A stretch of DNA of 26,034 nt from a virus: the IMG/VR virus record IMGVR_UViG_3300035145_000662, positions 1 to 26,034 of that record, one strand, 5' to 3'. Below are positions 1-8,501 of this stretch, one piece after another. The position numbers and the translations under genes were made by a program. How positions within the stretch are numbered: the first letter of the stretch is position 1; each line of letters begins with the position of its first letter. The notes below the pieces were generated by a model, which was not told the origin of the DNA, did not search any database, and saw only the letters and a program-made list of their open reading frames with translations.

Positions 1-22
1 TTATCGGAAGGTCTTTAGTCTA

Positions 23-697
23 TCACAGGTGTCCGTTTTCTTCCAACCACTTTCGGGTTAGAGGGGTCGGTTCGTAATCTGTCCACATAGTGCCACGAGC
101 ACAAGATTCGAGTGCTTTCTGTGTCATCTTCTCAGTGCGTCCTGCCCAACCAGCTTCCGCTTCCCAGGGTACAGCGTGCTCAGGATATGTACGCTCCGCC
201 ATCACCCGCCAGATTGTAGGCACAGACTCTTCAGGCATAATGATAGCAATCATCTTGTTCTTGATAGAACCCGCCATACAATCTTGAGCAGCGTGCCAAC
301 CTTCGTGGCGTGTGACACTCATCAGGATGTGTGGACGACTGACGTGATCCTTGTTGAGATAAAAATGATTGCTAACAGTATGATAAACACCGCGATGTCC
401 AGGGGGAAAATACTTAGGTGGTGCAAGATAAACATTCGTTCCGATCTTGCCGAAAGAGGTCATAATCTTATCGAACTCATCTTCGATAGGATCCCAGTTG
501 GAACCAGGAAATGCCCGACGGAGATCACCAGTATCATAGATCCTCTGAACACCATCAGTACACTCCTGCAAGAGCATACAACCCATTGCATCCGCACTAT
601 GGTAACCCTTGGTGATCTTAGAATCGTCAGCAAGGACTGGGACTGTTGCACCGTGGAGGGCACCTAACAGTGCTCCAGCAATGATTGCATCTCTCAT
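23..697 (-). CDS. putative exported HExxH (zincin-type) metalloprotease
   Basis: This 224-residue protein has an N-terminal hydrophobic stretch (about residues 5-23, small residues, ending in VLA before two Asp) that looks like a cleavable signal peptide. The metalloprotease evidence is HEGWH at residues 131-135: two His would bind zinc and Glu132 would be catalytic, with Glu179 or Glu181 (WEAEAG) as possible third ligand. Several Cys (40, 46, 140, 198) would fit disulfides in an exported protein. It is the last gene of the gp43-uvsX-gp41-mazG run, and its start codon overlaps the preceding 58-residue gene (ATGA). I know similar proteins only as cyanophage hypotheticals; the substrate is unknown. 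A role in the envelope or in lysis is inference. Confidence 0.8.
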   Translation of the reverse strand: MRDAIIAGALLGALHGATVPVLADDSKITKGYHSADAMGCMLLQECTDGVQRIYDTGDLRRAFPGSNWDPIEDEFDKIMTSFGKIGTNVYLAPPKYFPPGHRGVYHTVSNHFYLNKDHVSRPHILMSVTRHEGWHAAQDCMAGSIKNKMIAIIMPEESVPTIWRVMAERTYPEHAVPWEAEAGWAGRTEKMTQKALESCARGTMWTDYEPTPLTRKWLEENGHL

Positions 698-870
698 TTT
701 TGTTCTTCGTAATAAACGTCAAGTTTGGCATCAAGTTGTCCGATCACTTCACGGATTTTTTTGATGCGCAGCGGACAAGTTCTCTCATCCTTAGTGAAAC
801 CTTTTTCTTCTTGGATCAGTGCCTGCATAACAGACACTGCCATCTCAGGGGTAAGTTCAAGTTCGATCAT
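694..870 (-). CDS. 58-residue hypothetical protein
   Basis: A short reading frame of 58 codons begins MIELELTPEM and ends YYEEQK. It links its neighbours exactly: its ATG overlaps the mazG stop as ATGA at 867-872, and its TGA overlaps the ATG of the next gene at 694-697. Such tight coupling on both sides strongly suggests a real translated gene. The product is charged and mostly helical in pattern, with one Cys and no membrane segment. I do not recognise a family. Confidence 0.8.
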   Translation of the reverse strand: MIELELTPEMAVSVMQALIQEEKGFTKDERTCPLRIKKIREVIGQLDAKLDVYYEEQK

Positions 871-1298
871 CAGATGTCACCTTCCTTGCGGTTTTCAGAA
901 TAGTACACATCGAAGGTGCCTTCAGGATAACGCGACAAGAGTTTAATCATATTCTGTGCGAGAATGTGGTCAAGGGACACATCGAGAGCGATACACGCTT
1001 GTGTGATGTACCACATCACATCACCCAGTTCCTTGATCATATGCAGTTTTGCATCAGCACTGAGATCCTTGCCTTGGAAGGCAACCTTCTTCACGATCTC
1101 GGTAAACTCACCACCTTCAGCAGAGATACCAATAGCAGCAGTCAAGAGACGTGCGAGAGGAATACCTTGCTCGTCAAGATCGTTGATGCGGCGAATAAAT
1201 TCTGAGTTCTTCTGCGAAGGATACGAAGTTACTTCGTTAACAAAAGAAGCGTACTTAGTAAAGTCAACTTTACGTTCTTCAGCGGGGACGGTAATCAT
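870..1298 (-). CDS. mazG: MazG-like nucleotide pyrophosphohydrolase
   Basis: This 142-residue protein matches the short all-alpha MazG/NTP-PPase fold. The metal-binding pattern is visible as E61-x-x-E64 (EGGEFTE), followed by E90-x-x-D93 (KELGDVMWYI). These enzymes cleave nucleoside triphosphates to monophosphate and pyrophosphate using Mg. Phage copies in marine cyanophages are a known auxiliary gene; proposed roles include hydrolysis of dGTP/dCTP or effects on host (p)ppGpp. The ATG at 1296-1298 overlaps the end of the gp41 gene, indicating translational coupling. Confidence 0.93.
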   Translation of the reverse strand: MITVPAEERKVDFTKYASFVNEVTSYPSQKNSEFIRRINDLDEQGIPLARLLTAAIGISAEGGEFTEIVKKVAFQGKDLSADAKLHMIKELGDVMWYITQACIALDVSLDHILAQNMIKLLSRYPEGTFDVYYSENRKEGDI

Positions 1299-2674
1299 AC
1301 AATAAAGTCAGCGAATTTAGATTGAGATTCTTTAGAGAAATCGGGTTGGAAGTTTAACTCCTTAGCAGTGGACTCGGAGTCCTGTTCTTGCAACACATCA
1401 TACAGCTTCATTTTGGATCTGTCAATACCGATGGTGAAGCGTCTATGCATTGTGAGGTCATTGTATCTGTTCTTGAGCTGCTTGACCATAATTTGATTCT
1501 GCGCTTCAAGTTCTTCAGTACTAATAAGAGCAAACATAAAATCTGCAGTAGCGGGTAGACCAAAAGACTCAGAAGTGTCGGTAAGATCAACGTCGCTATT
1601 CCCAAAACCAGCACGAGTAGTCTGAGTAGCAGAGACAATTGGTACATCAGACTCAACAGCGAGACCACGAAGTTCCTCCGCAATCGCCTTAACGTACGTG
1701 TAGGAGTTAACAATAGCCCCCTTATACCTCGATGATGCACAGATGTTTAGATAATCGATAAAGATAATGTCTGGCGAGAAAGATTTCTTTAGTGCCAGTT
1801 CATTCAGAAGCGAACGAAAGTGTCCGACGTGAGCAGATGCTGTAGGGTATTCCTTGATAATAAGTTTACCCTCTGTCTTGCGTGACAGGTCAGCAACTTT
1901 AGATTCAAAGATCATCCGTGGAAGTTCAGCGATGTCTTTGATGTTGATGTTAAGGAGATTCGCATCGATACGTTCTGCGATCTTTTCCTCAGACATCTCC
2001 AGTGTAACATACAGGACGTTCTTTCCCTGAGCAAGGAACGCTGCTGCACAGTGACACATAAAGAGTGACTTACCAACACCTGTACCTGCCAAGGCAACGT
2101 TCAGAGTTTTGTTGGGGATACCACCCTTAGTAATTTTGTTAAAGAGATCAAGATCGAAGGGAAGTTTTTCCTCGTCTTGAGTATAGAAGTCGAAACGTTC
2201 TTGATAGTCATCGAGATAATCGTGACCAATGTGATCGTCAAAGGATACGGAGAGTGCTTCCTTCAGGATCTCAGGGATAGCGTCTCTAGACTGCTTCTCA
2301 TCCTTGCCGTCAGCAAGTTTGATGCTCGCCATAAGAGCGAGATAGATGGCACGATCTTTACACCACTTCTCGGTGGCATCGATCAACCAATCTTTTGTAG
2401 GATCCTCGGTTACATCCGAGAAAGATTTACAGATACTTCGGACTTCACTAAACGTCTGATCAGAAACGTCGTCCCGTCGTTCGATTTCAATAAGAACAAC
2501 CTCCGTGGTCGGGAGACGGTCATACTTAGCAGCGAATTTTCCGATTTCCTCAAAAATGAGCTTCTCGTTAAGTTCTTCATAATATTCAGATTTAATAAAA
2601 GGTAAGACCTTGCGGAAATACTCCTCATCTCTGAAGAGATTCCGCAAGATTGTTTGTTCTACACGCTCATTCAT
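1295..2674 (-). CDS. 41: T4 gp41-like replicative DNA helicase (DnaB family)
   Basis: This is the hexameric 5'-3' helicase that unwinds the lagging-strand template and works with the primase. Numbered from the chosen start, the Walker A motif is AGTGVGKS at 196-203 and Walker B is [10 protein letters not shown] at 302-311, in the RecA-like C-terminal domain of DnaB helicases. The N-terminal 150 residues are the helical domain. The frame is open further upstream to 2710, but the ATG at 2674 (MNERVEQ) is preferred: AGGAG lies about 12 bases before it and it overlaps the uvsX stop by only 8 bases. The product is 459 residues; T4 gp41 has 475. Confidence 0.96.
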   Translation of the reverse strand: MNERVEQTILRNLFRDEEYFRKVLPFIKSEYYEELNEKLIFEEIGKFAAKYDRLPTTEVVLIEIERRDDVSDQTFSEVRSICKSFSDVTEDPTKDWLIDATEKWCKDRAIYLALMASIKLADGKDEKQSRDAIPEILKEALSVSFDDHIGHDYLDDYQERFDFYTQDEEKLPFDLDLFNKITKGGIPNKTLNVALAGTGVGKSLFMCHCAAAFLAQGKNVLYVTLEMSEEKIAERIDANLLNINIKDIAELPRMIFESKVADLSRKTEGKLIIKEYPTASAHVGHFRSLLNELALKKSFSPDIIFIDYLNICASSRYKGAIVNSYTYVKAIAEELRGLAVESDVPIVSATQTTRAGFGNSDVDLTDTSESFGLPATADFMFALISTEELEAQNQIMVKQLKNRYNDLTMHRRFTIGIDRSKMKLYDVLQEQDSESTAKELNFQPDFSKESQSKFADFIV

Positions 2675-3683
2675 TACCGTACTTAAACTCCTTGGCAGCG
2701 CATTCATCAAGGGCTTGCATTACCTCAGGGGTGAAATACTTTTCGGGGTCGGCAAGAATCTGTTTGGGGTAAACGGAAGAACCGTTAACTTTGTAGCGAT
2801 TGCCTACTCTTTCAAAGACACCATATGCTTCGCCAAGTTCCAGGAGACCGTAGTAACGATCCAGACCTCGTTCGTCATAGAAGAGTCGTGTTTTTACTTT
2901 GCAGTTTTCTTTTGTGAATCGGGACTTACGATTCGTGGCAGTAATGATATTGCCAACAACTTCGGTACCGTCCTTTTCCTTCGCCTTCGATAGGAAAATA
3001 ATGTTAGAAGCAGCGTACTTGAGACCTGTTCCACCACCCATCTCCTTAGTAGGAACATAGGCACCCACAACCTCGTAGGTGTGGTTGGTAACCAGCAGTG
3101 GTATATTCGCTCGACCTAGATTTAGCGTCAGGACACGGAAGATAGACTTAACCACTTGGGCGCGAGTCATATCACGGGTGTCTTTTCCTGCTGCGGAATC
3201 TTCCATCTCCTTAGAGGTAGAAAGGTTACCAAGACTATCTAGGACCATAAAGATGGGGACCCTTTCTTTCTCAGGCAATTTTTCGTATTCGCTGACAATC
3301 TTCATTGCCTGCGTACGGAACTGCTGGACAGTAACGACAGGAACAAGTCCGACACGATTGATATCAATGCCGCGTTCTGCCATCATATCCTTGGAGATAG
3401 CAGACTCAGACTCGAAATAAATGACGTTGCCTGTAGGATTACTATCAAGGAAATGGCGAATGACGCTGAGAGCAAAAAAAGTCTTTCCCGTGCTTGATTC
3501 TCCTGCCAAGGCCGTGACTTTATTAGAGGGAAGACCTCCAAAAATAGAACCACTAACGAGGGCGTTAAAAATATAAGACCCAGTGTCAACCCACCCAGCA
3601 ATGTCACCTGCAGCAACACCGTCAGAGACAACTGTAGCGTGTTCATTACCAAGCTCCTTGATAACGCTGTTTAGAAAAGACAT
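2667..3683 (-). CDS. uvsX: UvsX recombinase (RecA-like)
   Basis: UvsX is the phage strand-exchange protein that coats single-stranded DNA with help from UvsY and drives recombination-dependent replication. The 338-residue product has Walker A GESSTGKT at 61-68 and Walker B FMVLDSLG at 145-152, in the order expected for RecA folds. A run around GGGTGLKY corresponds to the DNA-binding loop region. It is shorter than T4 UvsX (391), as is usual in cyanophages. Its ATG overlaps the gp43 stop (ATGA at 3680-3685), and its 3' end overlaps the gp41 start. Confidence 0.97.
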   Translation of the reverse strand: MSFLNSVIKELGNEHATVVSDGVAAGDIAGWVDTGSYIFNALVSGSIFGGLPSNKVTALAGESSTGKTFFALSVIRHFLDSNPTGNVIYFESESAISKDMMAERGIDINRVGLVPVVTVQQFRTQAMKIVSEYEKLPEKERVPIFMVLDSLGNLSTSKEMEDSAAGKDTRDMTRAQVVKSIFRVLTLNLGRANIPLLVTNHTYEVVGAYVPTKEMGGGTGLKYAASNIIFLSKAKEKDGTEVVGNIITATNRKSRFTKENCKVKTRLFYDERGLDRYYGLLELGEAYGVFERVGNRYKVNGSSVYPKQILADPEKYFTPEVMQALDECAAKEFKYGNE

Positions 3684-6169
3684 CAGAAAAACTCCATAAG
3701 ACTACCAGTGCGTTCTGCTTTCCAACCGATGCATTCTAGCACAGTACGGAGGGGTTCGTAGAACGCTTTTTCAAATTGTTTGTCAAAATCAATATACTTC
3801 TCAAGACCGAACTCACTAGGTAGGTCTTGGAAGAACGAGATCACGTTCTCCTGTATAGGATTCGGTTCTCTCAGGTAGATGAATTTAATCTTTTCACCTT
3901 CCTGAATACGTGCGTGTTTGTTTTCGATCTTATGTTTTTTGATATAGTGATTGTATAACAAGGCACCACGCACGTGAATGGGACAACCCTTCTTGTAGAT
4001 AGTAGGAGGGTGTGTATAATTACCAATGTTATTACAACCACGAGGGAAAGCAACCTCAGCAAGATTTGCTTTACGTGTTTCTTTCTTGCACTTAGCAATG
4101 TAGTCAATAACTGTATCGTTATCAGACGACATAATTAAACGGAACGCTTTCTTCAGTCGATCTCTAAAGAACTGAGGAACAGAGGAGCGTGCTGTCTCCA
4201 AACCCATAATCTTCATCTTGGGTTCAGCATATGCAACACCTTCGCTGTTCCACACGTTGAGAATGTATCGCTTTTTCGCGGTCCAGATGCCACGGTCAGC
4301 GATGTTCTCACGCTTCATTTGCATTTTTTGGTCGTATGCCGAAACGTACGTTGCAAGCTCTTGATATGAACGTTCAATAAAAGGTTCCAGTTTCTCCTGG
4401 CAGATCTTATCAAGTATAGAAACAATTGCTGCTTTATCGCCAGACTTATTACTAAAAAATTTAGTAACAAGAGGTCCAAGATTAAGATAGATCGAATCAG
4501 TATCTGATGCGATAACATAATCTACACCTTTCGTTTGCAAAACGGTATTTAGATACGAATTTACTTCGCCTTCAATCCACCTAATCGAGACTTGACCGCT
4601 GAGAGTAATCGCCTCAGCATTTGCCAACTTGTAATACCTGAAGTATTGGTTTCCGATGGCACCATAGGCAGAGTTGAGTTGAATCTTCCTTGCCATCTGG
4701 AAGTTGTTGTATCTAGAAATGGTCTTTTGAAGTGAATCGGACGGAGATGCTTCGTATTCTTGTTTTGCATCCAGCATCTTACGCTTGTAAACCTTTCGTT
4801 CATCATAGATTTTCTCCATAAGTTCGGGAAGGAAACCACGCACATCCTTACGGTACATAGCACCGTTTGCACAACAGGCGTAGTCTTCATTAGTTATAAA
4901 GTCACGGTTGAGGATACGATCAACCGATGCTTTAGGATGTCTCTCATCGACCAGGGTCTCAGGAGAGATGTTGTACTGCATAATCAAGTGCGGGTACAGA
5001 GAGTTAAGGTCAAAGTTTACAACCCAGTCATAGATTCCTGGGACAGGTTCCTTAACGTATGCACCAGCATATTGAACAGACTTCTCTTGCTTAATCTTAG
5101 GAGGAATAGCAATGTTCCTCTTACGCAGATAGTTGTAGATGATGGCATCCCACACTCTTACCTGAGAGAACACGTCCTCCAGGTTTACCTTAGCATCATA
5201 TGCCAAAGTGAATGCGAGATCCATCAACTTCATCTTGTCTTCAAGTTGATCGACAAGACGCACGTCGTGGATGTTGTAGTCCACGAACTTTTTCCAATCG
5301 TTTGTGTAGAACTGTTTGAAGGTATCGTACTCGCTGTGATCGAGTTTTTGTTGACCAAGTTCTACAAAAGCGATATGGTCGAGTCGGTAAGACTCCTGGT
5401 TTGTATAAGTAAACTTCCTATACAAATCCAGGTAGTCCAGCACAGTAATCCCAGAAACATCAAAAGAGATGTTCTTACGTCCTTGGATATTAATTTCACG
5501 GGAACTGAGAAGTTTCCAAGGTGAAAAGAGTTTCGTAGTCTTGTCTCCAAGAATACGAGCAAGACGGTTGCAGATATAGGGAACGTCGAACAGTTGTACG
5601 TTCCAACCTGTAATAACGTCAGGATAATTCTCGGTCCACCAAGCGAGGTACATCTTGAGTAGTTCCTGCTCATCAGCACAGTGTGTGTAGTTCACTTCCG
5701 CCTTAGAGGTCTTGTAGGGGCGTGAACCCCATACGTGATAGATCCCTGTAAAACTGTCCTTGACGGTGATCAGCAAGATCTCCTGATCAGCAGATTCAAT
5801 GTCTGGGAATCCATTCTCTGCTGCGGTTTCGATATCGATCGTGAACACACGGATCTTACTAGGATCGTAATCAACTTCACCAGGGAAGTTGTCACTGATC
5901 CATTGATACAAGTATGCCTGATTACCATACACAGTAAACCCTTCGACATCTTCATAACGTTTGCAGAATTCTCTGCAGTCACGGATGCCTCCAGGTTGAA
6001 TAGGGCGGACAGGTTCACCCTCAAGTGTGGTGTATCCTGTTCCGCCCTTATTAGACTTCACATACAATGTAGGATAGAATTCATCACGAATACGGACCTC
6101 TTGGTGTCCGTCATAACCACGAACAAGAATGCGATCACCGACTTGATCAACGTTCTTGTAGAATCTCAT
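3683..6169 (-). CDS. 43: DNA polymerase, family B (T4 gp43)
   Basis: This is the complete 828-residue replicative polymerase with 3'-5' proofreading. Exonuclease motifs are D112-I-E114 (Exo I), ITGWN near 187-190 (Exo II) and Y298-xxx-D302 (Exo III). Polymerase motifs are DLNSLYP at 387-393 (motif A), K495...N499-S-A-Y502-G (motif B) and DTDS at 556-559 (motif C). The extreme C-terminus ends LMEFF, as expected for the clamp-binding tail that docks on gp45. The gene is uninterrupted, with no intein, intron or split. The ATG at 6169 lies 23 bases inside the preceding small gene. Confidence 0.98.
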   Translation of the reverse strand: MRFYKNVDQVGDRILVRGYDGHQEVRIRDEFYPTLYVKSNKGGTGYTTLEGEPVRPIQPGGIRDCREFCKRYEDVEGFTVYGNQAYLYQWISDNFPGEVDYDPSKIRVFTIDIETAAENGFPDIESADQEILLITVKDSFTGIYHVWGSRPYKTSKAEVNYTHCADEQELLKMYLAWWTENYPDVITGWNVQLFDVPYICNRLARILGDKTTKLFSPWKLLSSREINIQGRKNISFDVSGITVLDYLDLYRKFTYTNQESYRLDHIAFVELGQQKLDHSEYDTFKQFYTNDWKKFVDYNIHDVRLVDQLEDKMKLMDLAFTLAYDAKVNLEDVFSQVRVWDAIIYNYLRKRNIAIPPKIKQEKSVQYAGAYVKEPVPGIYDWVVNFDLNSLYPHLIMQYNISPETLVDERHPKASVDRILNRDFITNEDYACCANGAMYRKDVRGFLPELMEKIYDERKVYKRKMLDAKQEYEASPSDSLQKTISRYNNFQMARKIQLNSAYGAIGNQYFRYYKLANAEAITLSGQVSIRWIEGEVNSYLNTVLQTKGVDYVIASDTDSIYLNLGPLVTKFFSNKSGDKAAIVSILDKICQEKLEPFIERSYQELATYVSAYDQKMQMKRENIADRGIWTAKKRYILNVWNSEGVAYAEPKMKIMGLETARSSVPQFFRDRLKKAFRLIMSSDNDTVIDYIAKCKKETRKANLAEVAFPRGCNNIGNYTHPPTIYKKGCPIHVRGALLYNHYIKKHKIENKHARIQEGEKIKFIYLREPNPIQENVISFFQDLPSEFGLEKYIDFDKQFEKAFYEPLRTVLECIGWKAERTGSLMEFF

Positions 6170-6416
6170 TGTATGCTTTGACTAGGTACTCGTTTGGTTC
6201 GACAATGGTGAGAATCGAATCGCTGTGGATCATCATCTCATCTTGTATGGTAACATCCTTGAGGAGCCGTGTCAAGTTACCGTCTTCGTCCAACTCATAG
6301 GGTTTGACCAGAAGGACATCAGGCTCACCAGGGAGTTCCGCTGCAGTCTCCTCAATCTGGCTTAATAATACCTTGTCGTTCTTGAGTAGCAGCACTTGCA
6401 GATTCAAGTTGTTCAT
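6147..6416 (-). CDS. small hypothetical protein with Sm-like pattern, paralogue A
   Basis: This is an 89-residue acidic protein from the ATG at 6416; the frame is also open to GTG 6425 and TTG 6428, so the start is uncertain. It begins with a strand-like LQVLLLKN, then a variable acidic stretch, and ends with [19 protein letters not shown]. That layout recurs in the gene just upstream (6352-6708) and in 21389-21796, suggesting one paralogous family. Alternating hydrophobic residues suggest a small beta-barrel (Sm/SH3-like), but this is only a pattern judgement. It overlaps gp43 and its upstream neighbour, so translation is probably coupled. The function is unknown. Confidence 0.82.
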   Translation of the reverse strand: MNNLNLQVLLLKNDKVLLSQIEETAAELPGEPDVLLVKPYELDEDGNLTRLLKDVTIQDEMMIHSDSILTIVEPNEYLVKAYNEILQER

Positions 6417-6708
6417 CGGTTTCACCAAAACGTTCGATAAAGTGTTTTGCCAATGCTTCGATCGGCATCGTAATAGTAATAAAAGAAGACTCCCGAATCA
6501 GGAATCGACGCTCTGCAGCAAGGGGTGCCCAGTTTTCAAAGAGAACGTTAGGACCTTTCTCAGGATCCTCCATATTCTTCATAATCTTCACGATCTGGGG
6601 GTCGCGAAGAATGTATCCAGTAGGACCGTTCTCGCCATCTGGACGCATTTCATACACGTCAGCGATCACGTCCTCACCAGACTTCATCAGGAGCAGTTGT
6701 ACGGACAT
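6352..6708 (-). CDS. small hypothetical protein with Sm-like pattern, paralogue B
   Basis: This 118-residue protein shares the layout of its neighbour: an N-terminal strand LLLMKSGEDVIADV, a middle YILRDPQIV, then FLIRESSFITITMPIEALAKHFIERF. These align by eye with paralogues A (6147-6416) and C (21389-21796). It is the first gene after the near-consensus promoter at 6730-6758 and so should head the transcript carrying gp43, uvsX, gp41 and mazG. The start codon is only about 15 bases from the likely transcription start and has no clear Shine-Dalgarno. The C-terminal 25 residues are polar and probably disordered. The function is unknown. Confidence 0.87.
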   Translation of the reverse strand: MSVQLLLMKSGEDVIADVYEMRPDGENGPTGYILRDPQIVKIMKNMEDPEKGPNVLFENWAPLAAERRFLIRESSFITITMPIEALAKHFIERFGETDEQLESASAATQERQGIIKPD

Positions 6709-6729
6709 AATAGTTACTAGGTCAAGGTC

Positions 6730-6758
6730 ATTATAAAGGACCCCCCGACCGAAGTCAA
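6730..6758 (-). promoter_or_regulatory. near-consensus sigma-70 promoter for the gp43-uvsX-gp41 transcript
   Basis: On the minus strand, TTGACT (6753-6758) is followed by exactly 17 bases and TATAAT (6730-6735). This is one base from the bacterial consensus. The -10 box ends 22 bases before the start codon at 6708. The -35 box and spacer lie inside the hairpin that terminates hsp20, so terminator and promoter share the same bases. The site would be read by the host housekeeping sigma factor, fitting early or middle expression of replication genes. Confidence 0.8.
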
Positions 6759-6765
6759 GGGGTCC
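6738..6765 (-). terminator. UUCG-capped terminator after hsp20, overlapping a promoter
   Basis: Read on the minus strand, GGACCCC (6759-6765) pairs with GGGGTCC (6738-6744). Two U-G wobbles and an inner GAC/GTC stem continue the pairing, giving about 12 pairs capped by a TTCG tetraloop (6750-6753). TTTAT follows. The hairpin is strong but the T tract is short, so read-through is possible. It lies 27 bases after the hsp20 stop. Confidence 0.8.
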
Positions 6766-6792
6766 AGTGTGGCACGCAGGGAGTCTTAGTAT

Positions 6793-7227
6793 TTAGAGGA
6801 AATCCTGGCGCTGGAAGTGCTCGGGGACAACTTTTTGCAGTTCAATTCTCAGGAGACCATCTTCAAATTGAACATCATCCACTCTCCAATCTTCTGTTAG
6901 GGTCCAGGATCGGGTGAAGCTACGTTGGGCAATGCCCTTATGAGAATAATTCACATCAGTTTCTTTATCTTCTTTCTGTCCTTCGACAAAAAGTTTACCG
7001 TGTTCGGTGTAGACAAAGACTTCCGCTTTCTTGAAACCAGCAAGTGCGATTTCAACCACCTGTTTCACATTTGATTCGTGAATAACATTATAAGGCGGAT
7101 AATTTTTAGTAGTCTCGTGCAGTGCGCCGACTCTTTCAAACCAATCCTCAGCACCAATAGAATACTTAAGGATCTTATCCATCAGTTCTGGCATATCGGC
7201 AGCAGTGTACCTTACGACTCTGTTCAT
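6793..7227 (-). CDS. hsp20: small heat shock protein (Hsp20/IbpA family)
   Basis: This 144-residue protein carries an alpha-crystallin domain: YPPYNVIHESNV opens it, EIALAGFKK and KLFVEGQ follow, and DGLLRIEL contains the beta-strand pattern near the end of such domains. Hsp20 proteins are ATP-independent holdases that keep unfolding proteins soluble; a cyanophage copy is a known core feature and is thought to help folding during infection. The start is supported by AAGGAG nine bases before the ATG at 7227. The gene stands alone between two terminators and has a leader of roughly 90 bases, unlike its neighbours. Confidence 0.96.
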   Translation of the reverse strand: MNRVVRYTAADMPELMDKILKYSIGAEDWFERVGALHETTKNYPPYNVIHESNVKQVVEIALAGFKKAEVFVYTEHGKLFVEGQKEDKETDVNYSHKGIAQRSFTRSWTLTEDWRVDDVQFEDGLLRIELQKVVPEHFQRQDFL

Positions 7228-7326
7228 CTTCGTAGCTCCTTTAAAGCGAGTTTGTGTTGTGTGGTCCCCGAAGGCAACCTTTGGCGTTGAAGGGGTTCTG
7301 TCGAACCAAAACCTCCAACAGTACTA

Positions 7327-7335
7327 ATTATAACA
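7327..7335 (-). promoter_or_regulatory. extended -10 promoter for hsp20
   Basis: The minus strand reads TGTTATAAT, an extended -10 box (TG-n-TATAAT). No recognisable -35 box lies 16-18 bases upstream, where the terminator hairpin of the preceding gene sits. It would start a leader of roughly 90 bases (about 7228-7320), with a GGTTC-GACA-GAACC hairpin and a second TTCG-containing stem before the AAGGAG of hsp20. Confidence 0.6.
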
Positions 7336-7340
7336 CTACA

Positions 7341-7368
7341 CAAAAAAAGACGGGTGTGGTAACCCGTC
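7341..7368 (-). terminator. intrinsic terminator after the 80-residue gene
   Basis: On the minus strand a perfect 7-bp stem GACGGGT / ACCCGTC (7349-7368, 6-base loop) is followed by seven T (7342-7348). It ends the transcript coming from gp45-gp44-gp62-regA and separates it from hsp20. The next promoter box begins within about 10 bases of the T tract. Confidence 0.9.
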
Positions 7369-7420
7369 CAATGTAGCGTATATTCCGTATGTAGCGTGTC
7401 GCGCACGAAAAGGCGACGAA

Positions 7421-7663
7421 CTATTTAGGGGGAGACCAGAGTTTGGGGTTTGCTCTACCTTCAGTCTGATCGAATCGTAGAAAATCTTTACGATACTTGT
7501 CCCAATAATGATCAAACAGATCTACTTTTTTACTACAAACAGCGATGTCATATTTTTTCTGACCGTTCTCGTAGTAAGTTACAATGTACGCAGTGTTCGG
7601 AAGTGATTTGTCTTCTGCTTTAGAAGGATCACAGTCTTCGTATAAAACTCTTACTTTACTCAT
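7421..7663 (-). CDS. 80-residue conserved hypothetical protein
   Basis: The product begins MSKVRVLYEDC and contains NTAYIVTYYENGQKKYDIAVC, a likely beta hairpin, followed by a basic and aromatic helix-like segment (DHYWDKYRKDFLRFD). The ATG overlaps the stop of the preceding oxygenase gene by four bases. It is the last gene before the terminator at 7341-7368. There is no membrane segment or known motif. I recognise it only as a cyanophage-type small protein of unknown role; the Cys residues (11 and 43) could be coincidental. Confidence 0.8.
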   Translation of the reverse strand: MSKVRVLYEDCDPSKAEDKSLPNTAYIVTYYENGQKKYDIAVCSKKVDLFDHYWDKYRKDFLRFDQTEGRANPKLWSPPK

Positions 7664-8499
7664 TGTTTAGGTTTTTCACTGATAAAAGCACTCTTTCCTG
7701 CAGGTGGCAGCGACAGGGCGAGCATAGAAACTAGGGAATAGCGGACGTGACCTTCAGGGTACCAGGCAGGGTTGTAGTTAGCAGTGTGGAACATAGATCC
7801 ACGATACCCTGAGATGCAGTTAAAACCGCCTGGGACGACGCCTTCCAGGTTATAGACTTCATCACCAGTGAACCACACCCAATCGTCAGGGATGCCCGCT
7901 CCGATCCTGTTGATGTCCATTACCTGTGAGATCGTGGAAGGACGCAGACCAGACTTCTTCTCCATCTCCCTCACGTCCAACCACTTCTGACCTTCGACAT
8001 TAATAGAGAAGATAGCAGTGCCATCATCCTCGTGCATATCGTCAGAAAGAAACAAGTTGAATGCAAAGTCACCAGGGTCAACGTGAGGACGATAGTTAGA
8101 ATCAATCGCCTTCATATCCCTCCAGAACACGTTACAATAGCAACAGAAATCCTGCCACTGGATGTTACGTGACGTGATCTTCTTTTTGAAAAGCATATCG
8201 CGCAGATACTGCACGTATGGTTTCATCCACTCGTTAGCAATAGGTTGCTGCATACCAGGAGCACCAGTCTTGTCGGGAACAAGATTGTTAGTGCCAGCAA
8301 TGTATGCCGAGTTGATCAGAAAATCTCTGACATCATAAGGATTCATAAGAGCATTTTCCACAGCAACATAACGTGCCTCAGGAAAATCTTTACTGATCGA
8401 ACCGATGTATTCCTTACGATTAGGGTTCAGTTCAAATAGTGTTTCAAGTTCACTGGGAAAAATAATCCTTCCCTTGAAATCATTATCTAAGGTAAGCAT
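7660..8499 (-). CDS. putative 2OG-Fe(II)-type oxygenase (DUF6445-like)
   Basis: This 279-residue protein has the residues expected of the Fe(II)/2-oxoglutarate double-stranded beta-helix. H139-V-D141 (RPHVDPGDFAFNLFLSDD) and distal H238 (MFHTANY) would hold iron, and R253 (HVRYSLVSML) would bind 2-oxoglutarate. The spacing and the DDGTAIF strand also fit. It resembles the DUF6445 family as I know it. Such enzymes hydroxylate or demethylate proteins, nucleic acids or small molecules; the substrate here is unknown. The gene lies 2 bases after regA and overlaps the 80-residue gene. Confidence 0.75.
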   Translation of the reverse strand: MLTLDNDFKGRIIFPSELETLFELNPNRKEYIGSISKDFPEARYVAVENALMNPYDVRDFLINSAYIAGTNNLVPDKTGAPGMQQPIANEWMKPYVQYLRDMLFKKKITSRNIQWQDFCCYCNVFWRDMKAIDSNYRPHVDPGDFAFNLFLSDDMHEDDGTAIFSINVEGQKWLDVREMEKKSGLRPSTISQVMDINRIGAGIPDDWVWFTGDEVYNLEGVVPGGFNCISGYRGSMFHTANYNPAWYPEGHVRYSLVSMLALSLPPAGKSAFISEKPKQ

Positions 8500-8501
8500 A
8501 A

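Noticed and set aside
4015-4020. TATAAT on the plus strand inside gp43
   Set aside because: No credible -35 box (three of six at best) and it lies within coding sequence with no gene to serve.
4760-5524. 254-codon open frame on the plus strand inside the polymerase gene
   Set aside because: It is the mirror of gp43, whose motifs are intact on the minus strand; the plus frame has no recognisable motif and no ribosome site.
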